A DNA stretch of 46,762 nt from Streptosporangiaceae bacterium NEAU-GS5 (lineage in GTDB: Bacteria; Actinomycetota; Actinomycetes; Streptosporangiales; Streptosporangiaceae): contig JAGFNW010000052.1 of NCBI GenBank assembly GCA_017592665.1, positions 1 to 46,762 of the forward strand. Reading direction: 5' to 3'. Shown piece after piece: positions 14,720-22,070 of the stretch. How positions within the stretch are numbered: position 1 is the first letter of the stretch; the number at the start of each line of letters is the position of its first letter. The notes beneath the pieces were generated by a model. The model was not told where the DNA came from, did not search any database, and saw only the letters and a program-made list of their open reading frames with translations. A program made the position numbers and the translations under genes.

Positions 14720-15759
14720 TCCGGCGCGAGGTCGATCGGGCCGGGTTCGAGGCGCTGCTGACCGAGGCGCCGGGCGCCCCGGAAGGGATCACGCTGTTCG
14801 ACTCGGGGGTCGGCCTGGCCGTCCGCCGCTGGTGCGGGCCCGTATTGGGGCTTCCCGCCGACGCCCCGCCCGAGGACTATCTCCTGCGCCGATCGGAGCT
14901 CGGCTGGCACGAGGTGACCTCGCGGTTCCTGCGGGCGGCCGGGATCGGGGCGCTCTGTGTGGACACCGGGTTCGACACGAGCGCGCTGCTGTCGCCGGAG
15001 GACATGGGCGAGCTGGCCGGGGCCGAGCCGTACGAGATCGTCCGGCTGGAGCAGGTGGCGGAGGAGGTCGCGGCGGGCGGGACCACGGCCGAAGGGTTCG
15101 CCGCGGCCGTGCTCGAGCGCCTGGCCCGGCGGTCGGAGGGCGCGGTGGCCGTCAAGTCGATCGCGGCCTACCGGGTCGGCCTCGCGCTCGACGGCGACCG
15201 GCCGTCCGGGCGGCAGGTGGCGGGGGCTGCCGGGCGGTGGCTCGGCGCGGGAGGGGCGCGGCTCGCCGATGAGACGCTGCACCGCTTCCTCGTCTGGTGC
15301 GGCGCCGACCTGGGGCTGCCCATCCAATTTCACGTGGGTTACGGCGACGGCGACCTCGACCTGCACCGGTGCGACCCGCTGCTGCTCACCGGCCTGCTGC
15401 GGGCGCTGGAGCCGACCGGGACGCCGGTGATGCTGCTGCACAACTACCCCTACCATCGCCAAGCCGGGTATCTGGCGCAGGTGTTCTCCAATGTGTACGC
15501 CGACGTGGGGCTGATCACGCACAACGCCGGGCACCGCGCCGGCGCCGTGCTGGCGGAGGCGCTGGAGCTCGTGCCGTACGGGAAGTTCCTGTTCTCCTCG
15601 GACGCGTACGGCCTGCCGGAGTTCTACCACCTCGGCGCGCTGCTGTTCCGGCGGGCGCTGGACGCGTTCTTCCAGGACTGGCCGTCAGCGGACGCCGAAA
15701 GGATCAAGGCGATGATCGGGTCGGGCAACGCCCGGCGGGTCTATCGGCTGGATCAGTAG
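14686..15759 (+). CDS. FluG-type amidohydrolase
   Basis: 357 residues with an amidohydrolase_2 TIM barrel: metal-binding DHHCHGVI at the very N-terminus, His in IQFHVGYGD, His in MLLHNYPYHRQAGYL, and the last-strand Asp in LFSSDAYGLPE. This is the pattern of the N-terminal domain of fungal FluG and its bacterial stand-alone relatives, thought to be hydrolases. Beside a GS-like ligase it may remove a gamma-glutamyl or related group in the same amine-degrading route. GTG start chosen because MDLVDHHCHG is the conserved beginning; no ribosome site directly precedes it. The 3' end overlaps the convergent membrane gene by 7 bp. Confidence 0.82.
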   Translation: MDLVDHHCHGVIRREVDRAGFEALLTEAPGAPEGITLFDSGVGLAVRRWCGPVLGLPADAPPEDYLLRRSELGWHEVTSRFLRAAGIGALCVDTGFDTSALLSPEDMGELAGAEPYEIVRLEQVAEEVAAGGTTAEGFAAAVLERLARRSEGAVAVKSIAAYRVGLALDGDRPSGRQVAGAAGRWLGAGGARLADETLHRFLVWCGADLGLPIQFHVGYGDGDLDLHRCDPLLLTGLLRALEPTGTPVMLLHNYPYHRQAGYLAQVFSNVYADVGLITHNAGHRAGAVLAEALELVPYGKFLFSSDAYGLPEFYHLGALLFRRALDAFFQDWPSADAERIKAMIGSGNARRVYRLDQ

Positions 15760-16235
15760 TACTCCTGACCGGCCGTCTCCTCGTATTCGTCCATCATGTC
15801 CTCGCGCGCGGGACCGGCCCAGCGCGAGGGCATCAGCACGGGGATGAACAGGGCCACGCCGAGCAGCGCGTACACGCCGCTGAACAGCAGGGCCAGCATG
15901 CCCTGCCCGGCCTGGGCGAGGTCCTTCTGGACCGACGCGCCGGCGGGCGCGAGGTCGGCGGCGCGGGTGACGTCGAGCGCGTAGACCACGGTCCAGGCCA
16001 GCAGCACCATCGATGGGACGAACGCCGCGAGTGGCGACAGGCGGCCGACTAGCACGAGCCCGACCAGCAGGCCGACCACGATCATCACGCCGAGCGCGAG
16101 CAGCAGCCGGCCGTCCTTGATCGGATCAACGTTCTTGGCCGCGCCGCTGACCGCCTCTTGGGCCGCCCAGCCGCCACCGAATAGCACGGCCGCCGCCACT
16201 ACGATGCCGACGAACAGGCCGAATACGTGCCGCAT
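15753..16235 (-). CDS. Small four-helix membrane protein
   Basis: 160 residues from ATG 16235, which has GAGG eight bases before; two in-frame GTG codons lie just upstream. Four hydrophobic segments are visible (FGLFVGIVVAAAVLFGG; LLALGVMIVVGLLVGLVLV; LAAFVPSMVLLAWTVVYAL; GMLALLFSGVYALLGVALFI), with a cytosolic acidic, Tyr-rich tail (MMDEYEETAGQEYY). I do not recognise a family. The tail could be a protein-interaction or phosphorylation site, which is speculation. Confidence 0.75.
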   Translation of the reverse strand: MRHVFGLFVGIVVAAAVLFGGGWAAQEAVSGAAKNVDPIKDGRLLLALGVMIVVGLLVGLVLVGRLSPLAAFVPSMVLLAWTVVYALDVTRAADLAPAGASVQKDLAQAGQGMLALLFSGVYALLGVALFIPVLMPSRWAGPAREDMMDEYEETAGQEYY

Positions 16236-16356
16236 CTTCACCACCTCGTGTGAGAGCGCCGTGAGGGTGTGGGCGCTCTGCGGTTCGCGGCAACATTAGC
16301 GACATTTACCCAAATAACGCACGTGACTCAGCACGTCGCATCCGTTGGCTCGTCTG

Positions 16357-17253
16357 TTAGCTCGTCACGTCCTTCGAGGTGAACCTGGCCCACGCGACGG
16401 TGCCCGCGACGAGCGCGTACGCGGCGAAGACGACCAGCCCGCCGCCCATGTCGGCCGAATCCATGGGGCTTCGGAGCGCGCCGGTGAAGGCCAGCCAGCG
16501 GGCCGGCAGCAGGTAAGGCCGGATCGCCTCCAGCTGCGGGATGGTCTGCAGCACCTGGGTCACCACGACGAGGACCACGCTGGCCGCGATGGCGCCGACC
16601 GGGACCTCGGTGAGTGTGGAGATCGCCAGCGCCACCGCGCCGAGCGCCGCCATCCCGCCCGCGGCGTAGAGGGCGACGAGCGCGATCCGCAGCAGCGCCT
16701 CCCCCATGGACACCGTCGATCCGGACAGCAGCGTCACCGGCCCGACGGGGAACAGGGCCAGGCCCGTGATCAGCGCGGACGCCGCCACCAGCAGGCAGGC
16801 GGCCAGGCAGAAGATCACCACGTTGGCGTACTTCAGGGCCAGCAGGCGGGTGCGGCCCGCGGGGGCCGCCAGCAGGTAGCGCAACGTGCCGATGCTCGCC
16901 TCTCCGGCGATGGCGTCGCCCGCGACGACCGACACGGCCAGCGGCAGCACCAGCGGAACCATGACGAAGAACGCGAAGAACGTGAGCATCAGCCCGTTGC
17001 CGGCGATCTGGGCGATGACGCCGTTGCCGGCGTCGCCGCTGGTCGCGATCCGCAGCGTCACCCCGATCAGGACGGGCACGATCGCGAGCACGGCCAGCAT
17101 GGCGAGGTTGCGCGGGCGGCGGAAGGTGAGGCCCACCTCCGAGCGCAGCAGGCGAAGCGCGGCCGGCACGGGCCGCGACACCGGCGTGGCGGCGGTGGCC
17201 GGCACGCCGGCGGCCTGCGGCCTGATCTCCTGGGCCATCTCAAGCTGAGACAT
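16357..17253 (-). CDS. ABC-2 type exporter permease
   Basis: 298 residues, six predicted TM helices: one near residue 48, a pair with FFAFFVMVPLVLPLAVSVV, then a GDAIAGEASIGTLRYLLAAP coupling-helix segment typical of ABC-2 permeases, and helices at about 135, 185, 215 and 275. It works with the ATPase encoded just upstream, whose end it overlaps by 14 bp. ATG 17253 is preceded by GGGGAGG. Substrate unknown; such exporters next to a two-component pair often remove peptide antibiotics or lipids. Confidence 0.88.
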   Translation of the reverse strand: MSQLEMAQEIRPQAAGVPATAATPVSRPVPAALRLLRSEVGLTFRRPRNLAMLAVLAIVPVLIGVTLRIATSGDAGNGVIAQIAGNGLMLTFFAFFVMVPLVLPLAVSVVAGDAIAGEASIGTLRYLLAAPAGRTRLLALKYANVVIFCLAACLLVAASALITGLALFPVGPVTLLSGSTVSMGEALLRIALVALYAAGGMAALGAVALAISTLTEVPVGAIAASVVLVVVTQVLQTIPQLEAIRPYLLPARWLAFTGALRSPMDSADMGGGLVVFAAYALVAGTVAWARFTSKDVTS

Positions 17254-18211
17254 CGAACCCCTCCCCTGTGAGCCCGACGAAGACGTCTTCCAGGCTGGGC
17301 CGTACGACGCCGAAGGATCGGACCGGGACGCCGGCGTGGACCAGCGCCGCGCAGATCCGCTCGGGCGGCGGCGCGTCCTCGGGCAGGTCGGCCGTCACCT
17401 CGCCGTCCGCGAACGAGGCGGTCAGGCCGAGGCCGGCCAGCACACGCACCGCCTCGGCGGCGTCGGTGGTCTCGACGCGGAGCGTGGACGCGACGCCCGA
17501 GCGGAGGTCGGCCAGCGTGCCCTCGGCGACCAGCCGTCCCGTGCGCATGACGCCCACGTGGGTGCACATCTGCTCGACCTCGGCCAGCAGGTGTGAGGAC
17601 ACGAACACCGTGGTGCCGTCGGCGGCGATGTCCTTGATCAGCGTGCGGACCTCGCGGGTGCCCTGCGGGTCGAGTCCATTGGTGGGCTCGTCGAGCACCA
17701 GCAGCTCGCGCGGGCCGAGCAGGGTGGCCGCGATGGCCAGGCGCTGGCGCATGCCGAGCGAGTAGGCGCGGTAGCGCTTGCCGGCGGCCGCGCTGAGGCC
17801 CACCCGCTCCAGCGCCGCGCCCACGCGGAGGCGCACCGTGCGCGGATCGGAGCTCGGGTCGGCCGCGTCGAAGCGGCGCAGGTTGGCCTCCCCCGACAGA
17901 TACGGGTAGAAGGCCGGGCCCTCGATCAGGGCCCCCACCTGGCGCAGCGCCACCGGCAGCGGATGCCCGAGCACCGAATACGTCCCCGAGGTGGGGGTGA
18001 CCAGGCCGAGCAGCATCCGGATGGTCGTGGTCTTGCCCGAGCCGTTGGGCCCGAGGAAGCCGTACACCGAGCCGCGCGACACGGTCAGCCCGAGTCCGTC
18101 GACGGCCAGCTGGCCACCGCGGAAGCGCTTGCTCAGCCCGCTGGTGACGATCGCGGACTCCGTGGGGGGCGGCGGGGCCGCGACGTGCGGCCCCGCGTGC
18201 GTGATCGTCAT
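17240..18211 (-). CDS. ABC exporter ATPase
   Basis: 323 residues from ATG 18211 (MTITHAGPHV). Walker A GPNGSGKTT, Q-loop, signature YSLGMRQRLAIA, Walker B LLVLDEPTNGLDP and H-loop SSHLLAEVEQ are all intact. The C-terminal 90 residues form the accessory domain common to ABC-2 exporters (DrrA/BcrA class). The ATG overlaps the TGA of the upstream LolA-like gene (ATGA at 18208-18211), so the two are translationally coupled. An in-frame upstream extension to 18328 lies within the previous gene and is rejected. Confidence 0.93.
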   Translation of the reverse strand: MTITHAGPHVAAPPPPTESAIVTSGLSKRFRGGQLAVDGLGLTVSRGSVYGFLGPNGSGKTTTIRMLLGLVTPTSGTYSVLGHPLPVALRQVGALIEGPAFYPYLSGEANLRRFDAADPSSDPRTVRLRVGAALERVGLSAAAGKRYRAYSLGMRQRLAIAATLLGPRELLVLDEPTNGLDPQGTREVRTLIKDIAADGTTVFVSSHLLAEVEQMCTHVGVMRTGRLVAEGTLADLRSGVASTLRVETTDAAEAVRVLAGLGLTASFADGEVTADLPEDAPPPERICAALVHAGVPVRSFGVVRPSLEDVFVGLTGEGFDVSA

Positions 18212-19284
18212 CTGGTCCCTGCCGCGCGGTAGAGGACTTCGGGTGTGACGGCGCCCGTGATGAGGCGGCCGTCGTCGGTGAGCAGGGCCGACAGGAGCTT
18301 GGTCTGGATCAGGCGGCCACTCCCCCACGTGCCGCTGACCTTGGTCGCCGAGCCGAGCAGGGCGTCGGAAAGATTCTTCATGCCGGCCTGGTCGGGTATG
18401 GCGGCCGGGTCGAAGGCGGTCACCGCGACCTGGGTCCAGCCGGTCCCCACCGTCCGGACGTCCTGAGCCTTGCGCTCGTACGGCTTGGCCGCCTCGTCGG
18501 GCTTGACGGACCGCTGTTCCACCTTGGCCCCGGCCGGCGGAGTGAAGGTGAAGTTCTCGGGGGCCGGCTTGGCGAACGTGATCGAGTCGAACCCGACCTC
18601 GAAGGCCGGCTCGGCCGCGCCCTTGGCGAACACCTGCACGCGCAGCGGCACGAGCGTCTCCCCGTCGACGGCCAGCCGGACGTCCTTGATCAGGCTGTCG
18701 GCCGCGTTCGGGGCGGCGATCAGCTCGTACGCGTCCCGGCCGGCGACCTTCACGTCCTTGGCCACGCTGAGCGCGGTGCTCCCGTCAACCGCACTCATCG
18801 CGTGCTTGGCCGCGTCGTCCGGGGTGACGGGGGGCATGGACGGCCGTTCGGGCGCCTTGCCCTGCGGGCCGGTCAGCTTGGTCGCGGTGTTGGCCGCGCT
18901 GTCCCACCACCAGAGCGTGCCGCCGTTGGCGATCAGGTCGGTCTCGCTGATCTCGCCAGGGAGCGCCACCCGGATGTGCCGCGCGTCGCCGTACCAGACC
19001 TTGATCTGGTGCGATCCGGACAGCAGCGCGATCGGCGAGGCGCCGGCGAAGGCGGGCAGGGCGGGCAGCCCGAGGGACGCCGTCTCGACGACCGTGCCGG
19101 ACATGGCCGGGGCGTCGCCCTTCTGCCACCGCTGGCTGAGATCGTTGAGCAGCTGCTGGGCCGTACGGTCGGGCAGGTCGGGGTCACCCTGGACCGCGGC
19201 GATGACCGGGCGCGCGCCGATCGCGCCGGCGACCACCGCCAGCGCCGCCACCGGGACAGCCCACCTCACGACTTTCCTATCCAT
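18208..19284 (-). CDS. LolA-like / DUF2092-type exported protein
   Basis: 358 residues with an N-terminal signal anchor (about 8-30: WAVPVAALAVVAGAIGARPVIAA). The mature part has the half-barrel features of LolA/RseB-like lipoprotein-binding proteins: TVVETASLGLPALPAF, IKVWYGDARHIRVALPG, LWWWDSAANTATKL, GRDAYELIAAP and VPLRVQVFAKGA. It probably binds a lipid or lipopeptide outside the membrane, and may act as a sensor or carrier for the ABC exporter encoded by the next two genes. GGAGGAG ribosome site before ATG 19284. It is the first gene of the three-gene operon, divergent from the two-component pair. Confidence 0.85.
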   Translation of the reverse strand: MDRKVVRWAVPVAALAVVAGAIGARPVIAAVQGDPDLPDRTAQQLLNDLSQRWQKGDAPAMSGTVVETASLGLPALPAFAGASPIALLSGSHQIKVWYGDARHIRVALPGEISETDLIANGGTLWWWDSAANTATKLTGPQGKAPERPSMPPVTPDDAAKHAMSAVDGSTALSVAKDVKVAGRDAYELIAAPNAADSLIKDVRLAVDGETLVPLRVQVFAKGAAEPAFEVGFDSITFAKPAPENFTFTPPAGAKVEQRSVKPDEAAKPYERKAQDVRTVGTGWTQVAVTAFDPAAIPDQAGMKNLSDALLGSATKVSGTWGSGRLIQTKLLSALLTDDGRLITGAVTPEVLYRAAGTR

Positions 19285-19331
19285 CGCACTCCTCCACTTT
19301 GTCCGATGGTTGGAAAGCCTGCGTCACGACA

Positions 19332-19380
19332 GCTGAGACGGCCCTGAGAGCCGCTGAGAGTCTCTCAGCCACGTCTCAGC
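19332..19380. promoter_or_regulatory. CTGAGA repeat array between exporter operon and two-component genes
   Basis: Five copies of the hexamer CTGAGA or its complement lie in 49 bp: forward at 19333, 19344 and 19354, reverse in CTCTCAGC (19362-19369) and GTCTCAGC (19373-19380). Spacing is 10-11 bp, one helical turn. The central GCTGAGAG-T-CTCTCAGC is a perfect palindrome and the outer GCTGAGAC/GTCTCAGC pair makes a second. Such phased repeats are typical of OmpR-type regulators, and the regulator gene starts 22 bp away, so it probably controls both directions. Confidence 0.7.
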
Positions 19381-19402
19381 CGGAAACCAGGACAATAGGG
19401 GC

Positions 19403-20077
19403 ATGCGTGTACTGGTCGTCGAGGACGAACGACGGATGGCGGCGGCCCTGCGCCGGGGCCTGCAGGCCGAGGGCTTCGCCGTCGATCTCGCCCACGACGG
19501 CGAGGAAGGGCTCCACCTGGCCCGGACCGGCGAGTACGACGCGATCGTGCTGGACATCATGATCCCCAAGGTCTCCGGCTACAACGTGTGCAAGCAGCTC
19601 CGCGCCGAGGAGAACTGGGTGCCGATCCTCATGCTGTCGGCCAAGGACGGCGAATACGACCTGGCCGACGGCCTGGACCTCGGCGCCGACGACTACCTGA
19701 CCAAGCCGTTCTCCTATGTGGTGCTGGTGGCCCGGCTGCGAGCGCTGCTGCGGCGCGGGGGCGGGCGGCGGCCGTCCATCCTGCGGGCCGGCGACCTGAC
19801 GCTCGACCCGGCCCGCCGCCAGGTCGCCCGCGGCAGCGCCCAGATCACGCTGACGCCGCGCGAGTTCGCGCTGCTGGAGTATCTGATGCGCCGCCACGAC
19901 GAGGTGGTGTCCAAGTCCGAGATCCTGGAGCACGTCTGGGACACCTACGACACCGATCCCAACGTGGTCGAGGTGTACGTGGGCTATCTGCGCCGCAAGA
20001 TCGACCTGCCGTTCCAGCGCACGGCGCTGCAGACCGTGCGCGGCGCGGGCTACCGGCTGGCCAGCGATGGGGGTTAG
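19403..20077 (+). CDS. OmpR-family response regulator
   Basis: 224 residues: receiver domain 1-115 with acidic pocket VVEDERR, phospho-acceptor Asp51 in AIVLDIMIP, and Lys101 in DDYLTKPF; winged-helix output domain about 130-222 (LTPREFALLEYLMRRHDEVVSK, VEVYVGYLRRKID, VRGAGYRL). It overlaps the following sensor kinase gene by 11 bp, so they form a pair. Likely target is the CTGAGA array in front of its own gene and of the divergent LolA-ABC operon. ATG 19403 has AGGGG close by. Confidence 0.95.
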   Translation: MRVLVVEDERRMAAALRRGLQAEGFAVDLAHDGEEGLHLARTGEYDAIVLDIMIPKVSGYNVCKQLRAEENWVPILMLSAKDGEYDLADGLDLGADDYLTKPFSYVVLVARLRALLRRGGGRRPSILRAGDLTLDPARRQVARGSAQITLTPREFALLEYLMRRHDEVVSKSEILEHVWDTYDTDPNVVEVYVGYLRRKIDLPFQRTALQTVRGAGYRLASDGG

Positions 20078-21404
20078 GCACTGGTGGACGCAGCGGAGCC
20101 TGCGCTTCCGGCTGACCGCCGTGGCGTCGGCGGCGCTGGCCCTGGCGCTGGCCGGCGCGGCGTACGTGTTCGTGGGGGTGCTCGGCCGATCCCTGATCGC
20201 GCAGATCGACGACGAGGTCTACCAGCGGGCGCGTGAGGTGGTCGCGCTCTCCGACGCCGATCGGCTCGACGGGCGGGTGATCCTGCCCGACTCCACGGTG
20301 GTCCAGGTGGTCGGCGCCAACGGCCGGATCGAGGCCGCCACTCCCGGCACCGACCGGCTCGTCCCGCTTCTTTCCGGCGAGCGCCTCGCCGACGCCCTGG
20401 CCCGGGGCGAGCCGCGCCATCTGGACGGCCGTGGCTACGGCCTGCCCGGCGCGCTGCGGGTGCGCGCGCTCCGCGCCGACGGCGGCAAGACGGTGATCGC
20501 GGCCCGGTCGATCGCCGAGATCGAGGGCAGCCTGCGCACCACGGGACATGTCCTGCTGGTGGGCACGCCGCTGCTGCTCGTGCTGCTGGCCCTCGCCACC
20601 TGGGGGGTGGTCGGCGGCACGCTGCGCCCCATCGCGGCGCTGCGCCGGGGCGCCGCGGCGATCAGCGGGAGCGACCGCCGCCTGCCCGTTCCGGCCTCGC
20701 GAGATGAGGTGCACGCGCTGGCCACCACGCTCAACGACATGCTGGCCCGGCTGGAGGCGGCCGACGCCCGCCAGCGGGCGCTGATCTCCGACGCGGCGCA
20801 CGAGCTGCGCAGCCCGCTGGCCAGCATCCGGCTGCAGCTGGAGGTGGCGCTCAACCACCCGGAAGGTCAGGATTGGCCGGAAACGGCGGAAGGCGTGCTG
20901 GAGGACACGCTGCGGCTGACCCGGCTGGCCGAGGGCCTGCTGGCGCTGGCCAGGCTGGACGAGGGCCGGCCGATCCGCCGCGAGCCGGTCGACCTGGCCG
21001 AACTGGTCGCCGAACACGGCGCGACCGGGACGCCACCCGGCGCCGTGGTCCTCGGGGACGCCCTCGACCTGCGCCGCGTGCTCACCAACCTGGTCGACAA
21101 CGCCGCCCGGCACGCCACGTCCAAGGTCGAGGTGGCCCTGCGCGTGGACGGGGACGCCGCCGAGGTGACGGTCACCGACGACGGGCCCGGCATCCCGCCC
21201 GCCGACCGCGAGCGCGTCTTCGACCGGTTCACCCGCCTCGACGACGCGCGCAGCCGCGACGACGGCGGGGCCGGGCTGGGACTGGCCATCGTCCGGGAGA
21301 CCGTGCGCGCGCACGGCGGCACGGTTCATCTGACGGACGCTCCCGACGGCGGCAAGGGTCTGCGTGCCATCGTCCGCCTCCCGATCATTCAATCAAACGA
21401 TTGA
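20067..21404 (+). CDS. Sensor histidine kinase
   Basis: 445 residues: N-terminal TM (about 14-36), extracytoplasmic sensor of about 120 residues (LIAQIDDEVYQRAREVVAL), second TM (VLLVGTPLLLVLLALATWGVVGG), HAMP (about 185-235), HisKA with phospho-His245 in DAAHELRSPLASI, then N-box LVDNAARHA, G1 DDGPGIPP and G2 GAGLGLAIV of the ATPase domain. It pairs with the regulator encoded just before it. Signal unknown; the exporter-LolA context suggests envelope stress or a membrane-active compound. Confidence 0.95.
   Translation: MGVRHWWTQRSLRFRLTAVASAALALALAGAAYVFVGVLGRSLIAQIDDEVYQRAREVVALSDADRLDGRVILPDSTVVQVVGANGRIEAATPGTDRLVPLLSGERLADALARGEPRHLDGRGYGLPGALRVRALRADGGKTVIAARSIAEIEGSLRTTGHVLLVGTPLLLVLLALATWGVVGGTLRPIAALRRGAAAISGSDRRLPVPASRDEVHALATTLNDMLARLEAADARQRALISDAAHELRSPLASIRLQLEVALNHPEGQDWPETAEGVLEDTLRLTRLAEGLLALARLDEGRPIRREPVDLAELVAEHGATGTPPGAVVLGDALDLRRVLTNLVDNAARHATSKVEVALRVDGDAAEVTVTDDGPGIPPADRERVFDRFTRLDDARSRDDGGAGLGLAIVRETVRAHGGTVHLTDAPDGGKGLRAIVRLPIIQSND
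21389..21404. promoter_or_regulatory. 16-bp palindrome, TetR-type operator
   Basis: TCAATCAAACGATTGA has perfect 6-bp arms around a 4-base centre and overlaps the TTGATG -35 box at 21401-21406. CAATC-N4-GATTG-type dyads are common operators of TetR repressors, so autoregulation of the gene starting at 21438 is likely. It also covers the stop codon of the kinase gene. Confidence 0.65.
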
Positions 21405-21430
21405 TGGAGCGCCGATTTATGGCGTAATGT
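21401..21430 (+). promoter_or_regulatory. Promoter of tetR gene, leaderless
   Basis: -35 TTGATG (21401-21406), 18-bp spacer, -10 TAATGT (21425-21430), then seven bases to the GTG start. The predicted transcription start coincides with the start codon and there is no ribosome site, so a leaderless message fits. Confidence 0.6.
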
Positions 21431-21437
21431 CTGGATT

Positions 21438-22070
21438 GTGACTGAAGTGGAGCAGGAAGAGATGATCCTGGAGGTCGCGACCCGGCTGTTCGCCGCGATG
21501 GGTTACGACGCCACGTCCACTCGCCAGATCGCCGACGCCGTCGGGCTCAACGTCGCGACCGTCAACTATCACGTCGGCGGCAAGCGGGAGCTCTATCTCG
21601 CGGTCATGGAGCGCGCCTACCAGGCCGAGCACGCGGCCGTGGCGGCGGCGGTGACCGAGTTCCAGCAGCTGCCCCTGACCGAGGCCCTGCACTGCCTGCT
21701 CGACCGCTACATCGATTTCTGCCTCTGCAACCCCGACATCCCGGCCCTGTGGATGCACCGCTGGCTCGACGACGCGGCCGACATGACCGAGCTGGAACGC
21801 CAATACACCTATCCTCTGGTGTCTATGGTCGCCAAGACGGTCCGGCCGGCTCTGGAGAGCCTGGACGTGGACATCGAATACACGATTCAGTCGATGGTCT
21901 GGTGCATCAACGGCTTCGCGAAGGGCGGCATCCCGGACGCGCACGGCAATCGGCGCACCATCCACGATCCGCACGCCCTGCGCCGCTTCCGCGCCCACCT
22001 GCACGTCATGCTGCATCGGACGCTCGGCCTGCCGGGCAACCCGCCCAAGCTGCTCGCGAGCATGCGGTGA
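21438..22070 (+). CDS. TetR-family regulator
   Basis: 210 residues: N-terminal TetR HTH (about 8-55: ILEVATRLFAAMGYDATSTR, IADAVGLNVATVNYHVGGK) and a ligand-binding domain with HCLLDRYIDFCLCNPDIPALW. Autorepression is suggested by the palindrome over its promoter. The 3' end overlaps the PLP-lyase start (GTGA at 22067-22070), so regulator and enzyme are co-translated and the enzyme's substrate may be linked to the ligand. Confidence 0.92.
   Translation: MTEVEQEEMILEVATRLFAAMGYDATSTRQIADAVGLNVATVNYHVGGKRELYLAVMERAYQAEHAAVAAAVTEFQQLPLTEALHCLLDRYIDFCLCNPDIPALWMHRWLDDAADMTELERQYTYPLVSMVAKTVRPALESLDVDIEYTIQSMVWCINGFAKGGIPDAHGNRRTIHDPHALRRFRAHLHVMLHRTLGLPGNPPKLLASMR

Noticed and set aside
13277-15759. 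Biosynthetic gene cluster around the GS-like ligase
   Set aside because: No NRPS, PKS, cyclase or tailoring set adjoins it; the pair stands between ordinary small genes.
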